Positions 51,991 through 60,611 of a stretch of 64,000 nucleotides of DNA are shown piece by piece (the first letter of the stretch is position 1; each line of letters begins with the position of its first letter). The stretch is taken from the NCBI GenBank assembly GCA_033764055.1, contig JANRJI010000151.1:30847-94846 (forward strand), written 5' to 3'. The translations under genes and the position numbers were made by a program. This stretch comes from Ga0077555 sp033764055 (lineage in GTDB: Bacteria; Pseudomonadota; Alphaproteobacteria; Rhizobiales; Hyphomicrobiaceae). Below the pieces are notes generated by a model, which saw nothing but the letters and a program-made list of their open reading frames with translations, was not told the DNA's origin and did no database searches.

Positions 51991-53154
51991 TCATCGGACG
52001 ACGACGCCATCGAGGGTCGACCGCAGTTGTGGCTTTTTCAGGTGGGAGAGACCCGGCCGCCGCCGCGTCAACCCGAGCAGGAAGCCCGCCGCCAGCGACG
52101 TGGCCAGGCTGGACGAGCCACCCGCCGAGATGAACGGCAGCGTCATGCCCTTGGCCGGCAACAGGCCCACGTTGACGCCCATATTGATGACCGCCTGCAA
52201 CACGATCAGCAGCGCGAGACCGATCACGGCCAGCCGCACGAAGACATCTGGCTCTCGCCACGCCCGCCGGAACGCGGCGACGGCCACGAACCCGTAGAGC
52301 GCGAGCAAGGCCAGGCAGGCGACGGCGCCGTACTCCTCGCCGATCACCGCGAAAATGAAATCGGTATGGGCGTCCGGCAGGCTCGACTTGATGGTTCCCT
52401 CGCCGGGGCCACGGCCCATCAGGCCGCCCTCGGTGAAGGACTGGATCGCCCGATCGGTCTGGTAGGTGTCTCCCGAGGACGGGTCGATGAACCGCGCGAC
52501 GCGGCTCCGGACGTGGGCGAAGGCAAGCCAAGCCACGCCAAAGCCGGCACCGGCGAGCGGCGCCAGCATGAGAGCCCATTTCAGCGGCTGGCCCGAGAGC
52601 AGCAGCAGCGAGCCCCAGACCATCACCAACAGCAGCGTCTGGCCGACGTCCGGCTGCATCAGCAGCAGGCCCGCGAACACGGCCCCGAGGAGCATGGCGA
52701 GCGGCAGTGCCGGCACGTCCTTGCGGATCGCACTCTCCGAGAACAGCCAGGCCAGCAACACGACGAGGGCCGGCTTTCCGATCTCGGACGGCTGGAGCGA
52801 ATGGCCCGCGATGTGCACCCAGCGCCGCGCTCCCTTGATCTCGACGCCGGAGACGAGGCCCCAAACCATCAGCCCGATCGATGCCACGAGCACAACCAGC
52901 GCGACGCGCCGCATCGTCCGGGGGGTGAGCGCCGAAACCGCCAGCATGACGATCATGCCGAGCCCGGCAAACACGAAATGGCGCTCGGCGAAATAGAACG
53001 GTGGCAGCCCCTTCTTCACTGCAACCGCCGGGCTCGCGGCGAGCGACAGCACCAGCCCTGCCCCGATCAGTACGAGCAGGGCGGCCAGCAGTTGCCGGTC
53101 GACGGTGAACCACCATTCGGCGACGAGGCTCCGGTCGGAGCGCGTCAGTCTCAT
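51991..53154 (-). CDS. ftsW: septal peptidoglycan glycosyltransferase FtsW
   Basis: This 387-residue SEDS protein with about ten helices polymerises lipid II together with FtsI. Family motifs include GARRWVHIAGHSLQPSEIGKPAL, LMQPDVGQTLLL and FIDPSSGDTYQTDRAIQSFTEGGL (the latter read in two blocks). Later it has DFIFAVIGEEYG and LPAKGMTLPFISAGGSS. It follows murD by 22 bases and precedes murG by 19, within one operon. Confidence 0.96.
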   Translation of the reverse strand: MRLTRSDRSLVAEWWFTVDRQLLAALLVLIGAGLVLSLAASPAVAVKKGLPPFYFAERHFVFAGLGMIVMLAVSALTPRTMRRVALVVLVASIGLMVWGLVSGVEIKGARRWVHIAGHSLQPSEIGKPALVVLLAWLFSESAIRKDVPALPLAMLLGAVFAGLLLMQPDVGQTLLLVMVWGSLLLLSGQPLKWALMLAPLAGAGFGVAWLAFAHVRSRVARFIDPSSGDTYQTDRAIQSFTEGGLMGRGPGEGTIKSSLPDAHTDFIFAVIGEEYGAVACLALLALYGFVAVAAFRRAWREPDVFVRLAVIGLALLIVLQAVINMGVNVGLLPAKGMTLPFISAGGSSSLATSLAAGFLLGLTRRRPGLSHLKKPQLRSTLDGVVVR

Positions 53155-53176
53155 CGGCGCGGTGGCCTCCGCGCTG

Positions 53177-54661
53177 TCATCGATGAGCTCCCGCGATCAC
53201 CCCCGGCATAGCCTGCACGAGCGCGCGGAACGTGTCGCCGCGGTGCTCGAAGGACCGGAACTGGTCGTAGCTGGCACAGGCGGGCGAGAGCAGCACGACG
53301 GGCTCGGCCTCCGTGGACAGGCTCGCATCTGACGCCGCCCTGACGAGCGCCACATCGAGCGTGCCGCACCGCTCGTAAGCCACTCTGCCGTCGAGCGTCG
53401 CCGCGAAATCGTCGCTCGCCGCACCGATCAGGTAGGCCTTCGCGACGCGCCCGAAATAAGGCTCGAGCGGCCGGATGCCACCCTCCTTCGGCTTGCCGCC
53501 CAGGATCCAGAAGATCTCGCGATCCCAGGATGCCAGGGCCTTCTCCGTCGAGTCGGCATTGGTTGCCTTGCTGTCGTTGATGAAAACGACCCGGCCCAAA
53601 CGGCCGACCTGCTCCATGCGATGCGGCAGACCCGGATAGCCGGCGAGCGCGGCCTGCCAGTCGATCGTCAACAGCCAGCCCAACCTGTTGCCGAGCTCGC
53701 GCACGGCGGCGACAGCCGCCAGTGCATTTTGCGTGTTGTGCAGCCCTCGCAGGGTGGTGATGCCGGTGGTCGTACCGAGGTTGAGGGCAAGCCCCGTTGC
53801 ATCCGCACAGATCAGCCGCCCCTCGTGCACGCTGTAGCCCGGCCGGATCGCGCGCTTGACCGAGAGAGGCGCTGCCGGCCCAGCGGCAACACGTCGCTGC
53901 AGCACGGCGAGACAATGCTCGTCGTCGACACCGACCAGCGCCACCTCCGCGGCCATCACGAGCCGCTCCTTGATCGCCGCGTAGCGACGCATGGCAAGAC
54001 CCGCATCGTCGGCAGGACCGTGCCGATCGAGATGATCCGGCGAGAGGTTCAACAGAACGCCTATGGTCGGGTCCAGCGAGGGCGTCAGGTCGATCTGGAA
54101 CGACGACATCTCGATGACGTGGACGCGCGGCGCCGTCGCGGTGCGAGGCGCCGGTGACGGCTCTGCAGCCGAAGGAGCAGCGAGCGGCTCCTCGAGCGAC
54201 AGGATCGGCACGCCGATGTTGCCGCCCATTTGCGCGTCGATACCCGCAGACTTCAGTATGTGCGCAATCAGCGCTGTCGTCGTGGACTTGCCGTTGGTGC
54301 CGGTGATGGCGATCAACGGGCTGCCCGGGGCGTGGGCCCGCCGCTCGCGGCAGAAGATCTCGATATCTCCGATCACCTCGATCCCGGCCGCTTGCGCCCT
54401 CTCGACGGTCCAATGCGGCTTCGGGTGGGTCAGCGGAACGCCGGGAGCCAGCACCAGTGCGGAGAAGTCCGACCAGTCCGCCACTCGCAGGTCGACGAGG
54501 GGCACGCCGGACTTTTCGGCCGCGATGCGCGAGCGCTCGCCGTCATCCCATGCGGCGACGTCGGCGCCACCCGCGACGAGCGAGGCGACCGTCGCGGTCC
54601 CAGAGCCGCCGAGACCGAGCACGGCGACGCGCTTGCCGGCGAATGTGGAGGCGCGAATCAT
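53177..54661 (-). CDS. murD: UDP-N-acetylmuramoylalanine--D-glutamate ligase
   Basis: This 494-residue Mur ligase adds D-Glu to UDP-MurNAc-Ala. The N-terminal VAVLGLGGSGTATV binds UDP. The ATP loop GTNGKST is at 121-127, and MSSFQ with LNLSPDHLDRHG form the central domain. FINDSKATNADSTEKAL and ILGGKPKEGG mark the C-domain. A 25-residue Pro/Ala/Ser-rich insertion after about residue 155 makes it longer than typical. It is separated from the upstream beta-propeller gene by about 720 bases that contain the plus-strand peptide genes, so it needs its own promoter. Confidence 0.95.
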   Translation of the reverse strand: MIRASTFAGKRVAVLGLGGSGTATVASLVAGGADVAAWDDGERSRIAAEKSGVPLVDLRVADWSDFSALVLAPGVPLTHPKPHWTVERAQAAGIEVIGDIEIFCRERRAHAPGSPLIAITGTNGKSTTTALIAHILKSAGIDAQMGGNIGVPILSLEEPLAAPSAAEPSPAPRTATAPRVHVIEMSSFQIDLTPSLDPTIGVLLNLSPDHLDRHGPADDAGLAMRRYAAIKERLVMAAEVALVGVDDEHCLAVLQRRVAAGPAAPLSVKRAIRPGYSVHEGRLICADATGLALNLGTTTGITTLRGLHNTQNALAAVAAVRELGNRLGWLLTIDWQAALAGYPGLPHRMEQVGRLGRVVFINDSKATNADSTEKALASWDREIFWILGGKPKEGGIRPLEPYFGRVAKAYLIGAASDDFAATLDGRVAYERCGTLDVALVRAASDASLSTEAEPVVLLSPACASYDQFRSFEHRGDTFRALVQAMPGVIAGAHR

Positions 54662-54782
54662 ATCGCCAGTCTAGCCGATGCGCCCGTCCGATGCCCGTAT
54701 CACGTCGGCGCAGGACCGCGCGATAGGGCGACGTGCAGGCGAAAGGCGTCCTGGCGGCACTCAGTCCGTCGCGGTGGATCAC

Positions 54783-54840
54783 CGTTCACATTTATTTTAC
54801 TACGGACCGATCCGTTCCATATTTACATTCTGAGTGAACG
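54783..54840. promoter_or_regulatory. AT-rich control region with nested inverted repeats before the peptide genes
   Basis: The heptamer CGTTCAC (54783-54789) pairs with GTGAACG (54834-54840). Inside this lies ACGGA-CCGA-TCCGT at 54802-54815. The DNA between is AT-rich in a GC-rich setting, typical of a promoter-operator. It lies between the divergent murD gene and the tandem peptide genes and could serve both. No regulator gene is adjacent. Confidence 0.5.
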
Positions 54841-54919
54841 GCGTTAAGTTCATTTCATCGGACGGGACGAGCGAACGCCCCGGACATCAGAGACAACCAG
54901 CCACTGAAGGAGACCACCC

Positions 54920-55051
54920 ATGAAGACCCTCGTCGCCTCCATCCTCGCCCTCGGCCTGCTGGCCGGCGCGGCATCGGCCTCGACCCTCACCTCGGCCCAG
55001 ACCAGCACCTCGACCGTCGAGTGGTGCCCGCCCCCCTACTACGGCCACTGA
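54920..55051 (+). CDS. tiny secreted peptide, copy 1
   Basis: This 43-residue preprotein starts with a clean Sec signal, MKTLVASILALGLLAGAASA. The mature part is about 23 residues: a Ser/Thr-rich stretch, then VEWCPPPYYGH at the C-terminus. The mature peptide has one cysteine, three prolines in a row and several aromatics. AAGGAG lies seven bases before the ATG. A near-identical copy follows 87 bases later, with a strong terminator after that. I recognise no family. Possible roles include metal binding by Cys/His, a dimeric disulfide peptide, or an envelope-stress or signalling peptide; none is shown. Confidence 0.75.
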   Translation: MKTLVASILALGLLAGAASASTLTSAQTSTSTVEWCPPPYYGH

Positions 55052-55138
55052 GCCGACACGGGCACTGGCTCGCTTCCGGAGCTGCGAAAGCCCACCAACA
55101 CAACGCCAACTGATGCTGAATCTCCAAGGAGACCTCCC

Positions 55139-55270
55139 ATGAAGACCCTCGTCGCCTCCATCCTCGCCCTCGGCCTGCTGGCCGGCGCCGCATCGGCCTC
55201 GACCCTCACCACGGCTCAGACCAGCACCTCGACCGTCGAGTGGTGCCCGCCCCCCTACTACGGCCACTGA
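55139..55270 (+). CDS. tiny secreted peptide, copy 2
   Basis: The second copy encodes the same signal peptide and the same VEWCPPPYYGH end. The only amino-acid change from copy 1 is Ser to Thr (TLTSAQ to TLTTAQ). It has its own AAGGAG seven bases before the ATG. The two silent differences plus one conservative change suggest that the protein sequence is under selection. The rho-independent terminator 75 bases downstream ends the two-gene unit. Confidence 0.75.
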   Translation: MKTLVASILALGLLAGAASASTLTTAQTSTSTVEWCPPPYYGH

Positions 55271-55345
55271 TCGGGTTTCTACGGCGCCGGCTGCTCCTCC
55301 CTCGTGCCGTCGCCGAGCATATTGTCCAAGAATATTCCTGCATCC

Positions 55346-55376
55346 GCCCTCGAAGCTCACGCTTCGAGGGCTTTTT
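55346..55376 (+). terminator. rho-independent terminator of the peptide operon
   Basis: GCCCTCGAAGC, loop TCAC, then GCTTCGAGGGC and five Ts form a perfect 11-base-pair stem. It terminates plus-strand transcripts just before the convergent stop of the beta-propeller gene. Confidence 0.92.
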
Positions 55377-55384
55377 CCTGTCGG

Positions 55385-56296
55385 TCATCTCAGCCGTGCC
55401 AGATCGATCCTGAATACGATTGGAAAGAACGTCGCCCATCCGGCCCAGCGCATGGCACCCGCCTCGCTGACCGTCCAGATGTGGCCGTCACCGTCGAAGC
55501 TCAAATCCTCGACGCCATCGGGCAGGCGGTATCGTGCCGTCACAGCCCCCCTGGCAGGGTCAATCCGGACGAGCTCGCCGAGATTCGCTCCGCTGATCGT
55601 GATCCAGAGCTGCCCGCCAGGGTCGAACGCCGCGCCCTGAGCCTTCTGTGGCAGCTCGATGCTGTGAGACGCGTCTTCGGCCCGAAGCCTCATCACGCCG
55701 TCACCGATCTGCCCGAGGGCCACGCGATAGATGCGGCCCGGCTTGTCGCGCTCGTAGGTCCCGAGCCAGATGGCGTCGCCGGCTCCGGCTGCAAACGAGC
55801 CCTTGAGCGGCGGCTCGAGTCGGACCTCCCGCAACACGCGGCCGATGGCAGCGTCCTCGGGCGGGCCGAGTGCGATCTCGTGCATGATGTGCGTGTCCGT
55901 CACCCACAGCCTGCCTGGCCTGCTCCTGGCGAGGCCGCCTGCATGACCGCACGACGGCGGCAGGCTGAGCATGCCGGTAGCGCGACCGGCCGCAGGATCG
56001 ATCCGCCACAGCCGGCAAGCCCCGCGTCCCCGGCTGGCCTCGGTGCTGTGATATCCGCTGACATAGATCGCGCCGTCGATGACGCTGATGCCCTGCGGCA
56101 CATAGCCGTCGTCCAGCCCCGGCGCCCAGATCCGCGCCGTGATGGCTTCAGCGTTGGGGAGGGGACCGCCGGGAAGGGTGCCGGGCAGGCGGCTCGAGTA
56201 GCTCGGGGCTACGCCGAGCACGTCCTGGGCTCCAGTGGTGCAAACTTGCGCCAGAAGGGCGGCTCCGGCAGCGACCGCTCCGAGGCGCACGATCAC
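55385..56296 (-). CDS. secreted beta-propeller-like protein in the mraY transcript
   Basis: This 303-residue protein has a probable signal (GAVAAGAALLAQVCTTGAQD) followed by repeating beta-strand units: YVPQGISVIDGAIYVSGY, GRLWVTDTH, GDAIWLGTYE, GQLWITISG and GHIWTVSEAG. The G-x-(I/L)-W-(V/I/L)-(T/G) pattern is that of SMP-30/NHL-like propellers. The GTG start is only six bases after the mraY stop, so the gene is in the division operon. It is not a standard dcw member. A periplasmic binding or sensing role is possible; no enzyme motif is evident. Confidence 0.75.
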   Translation of the reverse strand: MIVRLGAVAAGAALLAQVCTTGAQDVLGVAPSYSSRLPGTLPGGPLPNAEAITARIWAPGLDDGYVPQGISVIDGAIYVSGYHSTEASRGRGACRLWRIDPAAGRATGMLSLPPSCGHAGGLARSRPGRLWVTDTHIMHEIALGPPEDAAIGRVLREVRLEPPLKGSFAAGAGDAIWLGTYERDKPGRIYRVALGQIGDGVMRLRAEDASHSIELPQKAQGAAFDPGGQLWITISGANLGELVRIDPARGAVTARYRLPDGVEDLSFDGDGHIWTVSEAGAMRWAGWATFFPIVFRIDLARLR

Positions 56297-56302
56297 GGCG
56301 GC

Positions 56303-57385
56303 CTATCTGAGCTTCAGAGTGGCCAGCCCGACGAGGGCGAGCACTACCGAGATGATCCAGAAGCGCACCACGACGGTCGGCTCCTTCCATCCCTTCTGCT
56401 CGAAATGATGGTGCAGCGGCGCCATGCGGAACACCCGCTTGCCGGTCATTTTGAACGACGCGACCTGGATGATCACCGAAAGCGTCTCGAGCACGAACAG
56501 GCCGCCGACGATGGCCAGCACCACCTCGTGCTTGGTGGCGACGGCAATCGAGCCGAGCGCGCCGCCAAGTGCCAGCGAGCCCGTGTCGCCCATGAAGATC
56601 ATCGCCGGCGGCGCATTGAACCAAAGGAAGCCCAATCCGGCACCGATCAGCGCACCGCAGATGACGGAAAGCTCGCCCGCGCCAGCCACGTAGTGGATCT
56701 GCAGGTACTTTGAGATCACGGCATGACCGGTGAGGTACGCGATCAGGCCGAAGGTCGCCGCCGCGATCATCACCGGGACGATGGCGAGGCCGTCGAGACC
56801 GTCGGTGAGGTTCACGGCATTGCCGGCCCCGGCGATGACGACAATTCCGAGAAGAATGAACATGTAGCCGAGCGGGATGACGACGGTCTTGAAGAACGGC
56901 ACCGTCAGCGCGTCGGCGAAGCCCGGCTTGCCGAGCCCCATCAGGAACCATGCTGCGGCACCGGCCACCAGAAACTCGAGGCCCAGTCTCGCCTTGCCGC
57001 CGAAGCCGGAGGCCGTCTGCTTCGTCACCTTCAGATAGTCGTCGTAGAAGCCGATGGCGCCATAGGACAACGTCACGCCCAGCACGATCCACACGTAGGG
57101 ACTCTGCCAGTTCGCCCACAGCAGCGTCGACACCAGCATGCCCGACAGGATCATCAGACCGCCCATGGTCGGCGTTCCGCGCTTCGACATGTGCGACTGC
57201 GGCCCATCATCACGAATGGGCTGCCCCTTACCTTGCTTGACGCGCAACTTGTCGATGATCGCCGGCCCGAACAGGAACACGAACAGCAGTGCCGTCATGA
57301 TGGCACCGCCGGTCCGGAAGGTGATGTAGCGGAACACGTTCAGCGGACCGAACACGTCGCTGAACTGGACGAGCTCGTAGAGCAT
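56303..57385 (-). CDS. mraY: phospho-N-acetylmuramoyl-pentapeptide-transferase
   Basis: This 360-residue integral membrane enzyme with about ten helices makes lipid I from UDP-MurNAc-pentapeptide and undecaprenyl phosphate. Family motifs are GTPTMGGLMIL, the catalytic acidic pair in GFYDDYLKV, NLTDGLDGLA and MGDTGSLALGG. HHHFEQKGWKEP precedes the last helix. It lies 65 bases downstream of murF and is followed at once by the beta-propeller gene. Confidence 0.97.
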   Translation of the reverse strand: MLYELVQFSDVFGPLNVFRYITFRTGGAIMTALLFVFLFGPAIIDKLRVKQGKGQPIRDDGPQSHMSKRGTPTMGGLMILSGMLVSTLLWANWQSPYVWIVLGVTLSYGAIGFYDDYLKVTKQTASGFGGKARLGLEFLVAGAAAWFLMGLGKPGFADALTVPFFKTVVIPLGYMFILLGIVVIAGAGNAVNLTDGLDGLAIVPVMIAAATFGLIAYLTGHAVISKYLQIHYVAGAGELSVICGALIGAGLGFLWFNAPPAMIFMGDTGSLALGGALGSIAVATKHEVVLAIVGGLFVLETLSVIIQVASFKMTGKRVFRMAPLHHHFEQKGWKEPTVVVRFWIISVVLALVGLATLKLR

Positions 57386-57450
57386 CCCTCGACCTTTCGT
57401 GTGTCCGCGCCGGCGGCGCAGTAGGCTTCCCCCGAAGCGCGACAGCCCTT

Positions 57451-58902
57451 CTAGCCCCCCTGCCGGGATGGCGCAAAGTGCTTCTTGATGGCTTCAACGA
57501 CGGGCGCCATGCGCGATCCCAGCGAGCCCTTGACCATGACCGCGTCACCCGGCCGGATCGTGGCAATGACATGGGGAATGAGCCCAGCCGAGGTCGGCGC
57601 CCAGGCACCGCGCCTTTCGACGGGCAGGGCCTCGAAGAGATGCTTCATCTGGGGACCGCAGCACAGAACGAGATCGGTGCGGCAGGCGGCGTCCAACAAA
57701 CCGACATGATAGCGCGAGGCCTCTGCACCGAGCTCGAGCATATCGCCCATGATGGCGACACGACGCACCTCGCCCGGGACGCCCGCGAGGTTTCCGAGCG
57801 CCGCGCGCATCGAGGCCGGATTGGCATTGTAGGCCTCGTCGATCAGCAGGATAGGCCGCTCCCCGGTATCGATCAGCTGCCGCGCGCCGCGTCCGCCGAC
57901 CGGCCTGAGCCCGCCCAATCGTCTCAGCGCCGCCGGCTTGAGGCATCCGAGCTGCTGCAGCGCGAGGATGACCGCCAGTGAGTTGATCGCCAGATGCTCG
58001 CCGGGCATGCCGAGATCGTACTCGACACCGAAACCCTCGCCGCCGTCGTTGACGCGCGTCGAGATCGCAGTGATCGGCTCGGCACCCGCCCCTGGCTGCT
58101 CGCTGATGTCGACGAGCGAGGCATCGGCCCCCCCGCCTGGCCCGAAGGTGAGCACCCGCGCGCCGGCCATGGCTGCCGTGGCGCGAAGCAACTCGGAGTG
58201 CGGGCTATCCTGCAGGATGATCGCCGCTCCGCCCGGCTCCAGTCCCTCGAAGATCTCGGCCTTCGCTTTGGCCACCCCCTCCATGCCGTCCGCGAAATTG
58301 CCGACGTGCACCGGCAGCACGTTCGTCACGACGGCGATGTGCGGACGCACCATCTGCGTCAGCGGGCGGATCTCGCCCGCGTGATTCATGCCAATCTCGA
58401 GCACCGCATACTCGGTATCGGCCGGCATGCGGGCGAGCGTCAGCGGGACGCCCCAGTGGTTGTTGAACGACTTCTCCGGCGCGTGCACCCTGTCCGGCGA
58501 GGACGCGCACGCCATCAGGCACGCGCGCAACATCTCCTTGGTGCCGGTCTTGCCGGCGCTGCCCGTCACCGCGATCACCCGCGCTGAAGGCGCCAACCGC
58601 CGGCGGGCGGCGACACCGATCCGCTCGAGCGCCCGCAGCGGCTCGTCCACCCGGATCAGCGTGCCGTCACCCGGCTTCCGGTCATAGTCCCGGCGCACCA
58701 GCGCCGCGGCCGCACCACGCGCGAACGCACCATCGACGAACTCATGACCGTCGCGCTGGTCGGTGAGCGCGACGAAGACATCCCCGGGCGCCAGCGTCCG
58801 CGTGTCGATGGAGAGGCCCGTGACCTGAACCGCCGGCCGGCCGTCCGCGGTGCCTCCCGCCACGCGCACCAGCTCATCGAACACCCAGAGCGGCGCACTC
58901 AT
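57451..58902 (-). CDS. murF: UDP-N-acetylmuramoyl-tripeptide--D-alanyl-D-alanine ligase
   Basis: This 483-residue Mur ligase adds the D-Ala-D-Ala dipeptide. The N-domain has SIDTRTLAPGDVFVAL, and the ATP loop GSAGKTG is at 114-120 (GSAGKTGTKEML). The middle domain has KSFNNHWGVPLTLAR and EIGMNHAGEI; the C-domain has LIDEAYNANPASMRAAL and MGDMLELG. It overlaps murE by four bases (ATGA), so translation is coupled. Confidence 0.97.
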   Translation of the reverse strand: MSAPLWVFDELVRVAGGTADGRPAVQVTGLSIDTRTLAPGDVFVALTDQRDGHEFVDGAFARGAAAALVRRDYDRKPGDGTLIRVDEPLRALERIGVAARRRLAPSARVIAVTGSAGKTGTKEMLRACLMACASSPDRVHAPEKSFNNHWGVPLTLARMPADTEYAVLEIGMNHAGEIRPLTQMVRPHIAVVTNVLPVHVGNFADGMEGVAKAKAEIFEGLEPGGAAIILQDSPHSELLRATAAMAGARVLTFGPGGGADASLVDISEQPGAGAEPITAISTRVNDGGEGFGVEYDLGMPGEHLAINSLAVILALQQLGCLKPAALRRLGGLRPVGGRGARQLIDTGERPILLIDEAYNANPASMRAALGNLAGVPGEVRRVAIMGDMLELGAEASRYHVGLLDAACRTDLVLCCGPQMKHLFEALPVERRGAWAPTSAGLIPHVIATIRPGDAVMVKGSLGSRMAPVVEAIKKHFAPSRQGG

Positions 58903-60389
58903 GCTTCCAGCTCCTTCGCCGCCTGGAGAATCTCTTCGTGGTCCGAGAACGGCAACACAGCGTCGCCGACGATCTGGCCGGTCTCGTGACCTTTCCCTGC
59001 GACCAGCAGCACATCGCCGGGACCGAGCATCCGGACACCCGCCCGAATCGCCTCGGCCCGGTCGCCGATCTCGAGCGCCCCCCGGGCATCCGCCAGCATC
59101 TCGGCGCGGATCAGTGCCGGCGCTTCCGACCTCGGGTTGTCGTCCGTGATAATGGCGACGTCGGCCCCCGCGGCCGCGATGCGCCCCATGATCGGCCGCT
59201 TGCCGCGGTCCCGGTCGCCGCCGCAGCCGACGATGCAGACGAGCTTACCCGTAGCGAATGGCCTCAGCGCCGCCAGCGCCGCCTCGAGCGCCTCGGGCTT
59301 GTGGGCGTAATCGACCACGGCAATGCCACCCCTCGTCTCGGCCACGACCTCCAGCCGGCCCTTGACGCCCTGCAGTGAGACCAGCGACCTGATGACCGGC
59401 TCGAGCCGCTCCCCGCACTCGATCGCCAGAGCTGCGGCAACCAGGGCATTGCCGGCTTGGTAGGCGCCGATCAGCGGCACGTCGACCGTCCACTCCACGC
59501 TGCCGTGCGCGATCCGCAGCCGCTGCCCGAAACCGACCTGTGCAACGTCGACGAGACGGAGCATGTCCCCCGTCCGGCCCGTGGTCACGACGCGGAGACC
59601 TCGGGCCCGGCCAGCGGCGACCGCTTCTGCCCCCGCCTGGCCGTCGGCGTTGACGACCGCCGGCTGTCCGGGCTCGAGCAACTGCCATAGCCGCAGCTTG
59701 GCCGCCAGATAGGCCTCCATGGTCGGATGGTAGTCGAGGTGGTCCCGGCCCAGGTTGTTGAAGGCACCCGCCGCAAGCCTGACGCCATCGAGTCGGAACT
59801 GGTCGAGCCCATGCGACGACGCCTCCAGGGCGAGATGCGTCACCCCTTCGGCAGCAAGCCCGGCAAGCGTCCGATGCAACGTCACGGGGTCGGGCGTCGT
59901 CAGCGAGCCGTAGATTGCACCGTCGGGCTTGACGATGCCGATCGTCCCGAGCGAGGCGGCGGAGCGACCGCAGGCGGCGAAGATCTGGCGGACGAACTCC
60001 GCGATCGAGGTCTTGCCGTTCGTGCCGGTGATGGCTACCACAGTCGCCGGCTGCGGGGCGTACATCCGCGCGGCCATCAGGGCCAGGGCCCGGCGCGGCT
60101 CCGACGCGCGAACCACCGCCACACCGGCAGGAATCTCAGGCCTTGCCTCGTTCCCGAGCAGGATCGCCGAGGCCCCGCGCTCGATCGCGTCGGCAATGAA
60201 CCGCGCACCATCGGTTCGACTTCCGGCCAGGGCGGCGAAGAGGGTGCCCGGATGCACGGCACGGCTGTCAGCAGTCAACCCAGTGATGTCGGGGTCGAGG
60301 GACGACGTCTCGATGGCGACGCCCTTCGCTATCAGTCTGGACAGGTTCAAGCCGGCCGAGCCTCGTGCATCGCGCGCTGCAGGGAGCAT
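58899..60389 (-). CDS. murE: UDP-N-acetylmuramoyl-tripeptide synthetase (meso-DAP adding)
   Basis: This Mur ligase of about 496 residues adds meso-diaminopimelate. Evidence includes TADSRAVHPGTLFAAL, the ATP loop GTNGKTS at 122-128, the LTTPDPVTLHRTLA and EASSHGLDQ segments, and DDNPR, the signature of DAP-specific enzymes. The start is uncertain. The ATG at 60389 lacks a Shine-Dalgarno site. A TTG at 60350, ten bases after GAGG, begins the region that looks conserved and would give 483 residues. It is separated from ftsI by a plus-strand histidine kinase gene. Confidence 0.95.
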   Translation of the reverse strand: MLPAARDARGSAGLNLSRLIAKGVAIETSSLDPDITGLTADSRAVHPGTLFAALAGSRTDGARFIADAIERGASAILLGNEARPEIPAGVAVVRASEPRRALALMAARMYAPQPATVVAITGTNGKTSIAEFVRQIFAACGRSAASLGTIGIVKPDGAIYGSLTTPDPVTLHRTLAGLAAEGVTHLALEASSHGLDQFRLDGVRLAAGAFNNLGRDHLDYHPTMEAYLAAKLRLWQLLEPGQPAVVNADGQAGAEAVAAGRARGLRVVTTGRTGDMLRLVDVAQVGFGQRLRIAHGSVEWTVDVPLIGAYQAGNALVAAALAIECGERLEPVIRSLVSLQGVKGRLEVVAETRGGIAVVDYAHKPEALEAALAALRPFATGKLVCIVGCGGDRDRGKRPIMGRIAAAGADVAIITDDNPRSEAPALIRAEMLADARGALEIGDRAEAIRAGVRMLGPGDVLLVAGKGHETGQIVGDAVLPFSDHEEILQAAKELEA

Positions 60390-60611
60390 TGTTAACGTAT
60401 TATGAGTCGTTCGGAAGGCCGTCAAACGCTGCTTGCGCGGATGGATCACCGCCTGTCTGCTTTGGCGCTACCGCAGGCGTCAGCCCGGTCTCACGGCCCG
60501 CCGCAAGGCACGTCCGCCGGCGCAGGCACGCGAAGCGACGAATAGAGTCCGATCCGCTAACGAATTGGTGGTTGACGTCCTGTATCTTGTCCGATTGTGC
60601 GTAGGTAGCGA

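Larger units (their letters stand above)
54907..55270 (+). repeat. tandem duplication of a 145-base peptide gene unit
   Basis: Units 54907-55051 and 55126-55270 (offset 219) include the ribosome site and the whole coding region. I count about four differences in 145 bases, three of them in the coding part and only one changing an amino acid. The spacer between them is not repeated. The near identity indicates recent duplication or gene conversion. Confidence 0.9.
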
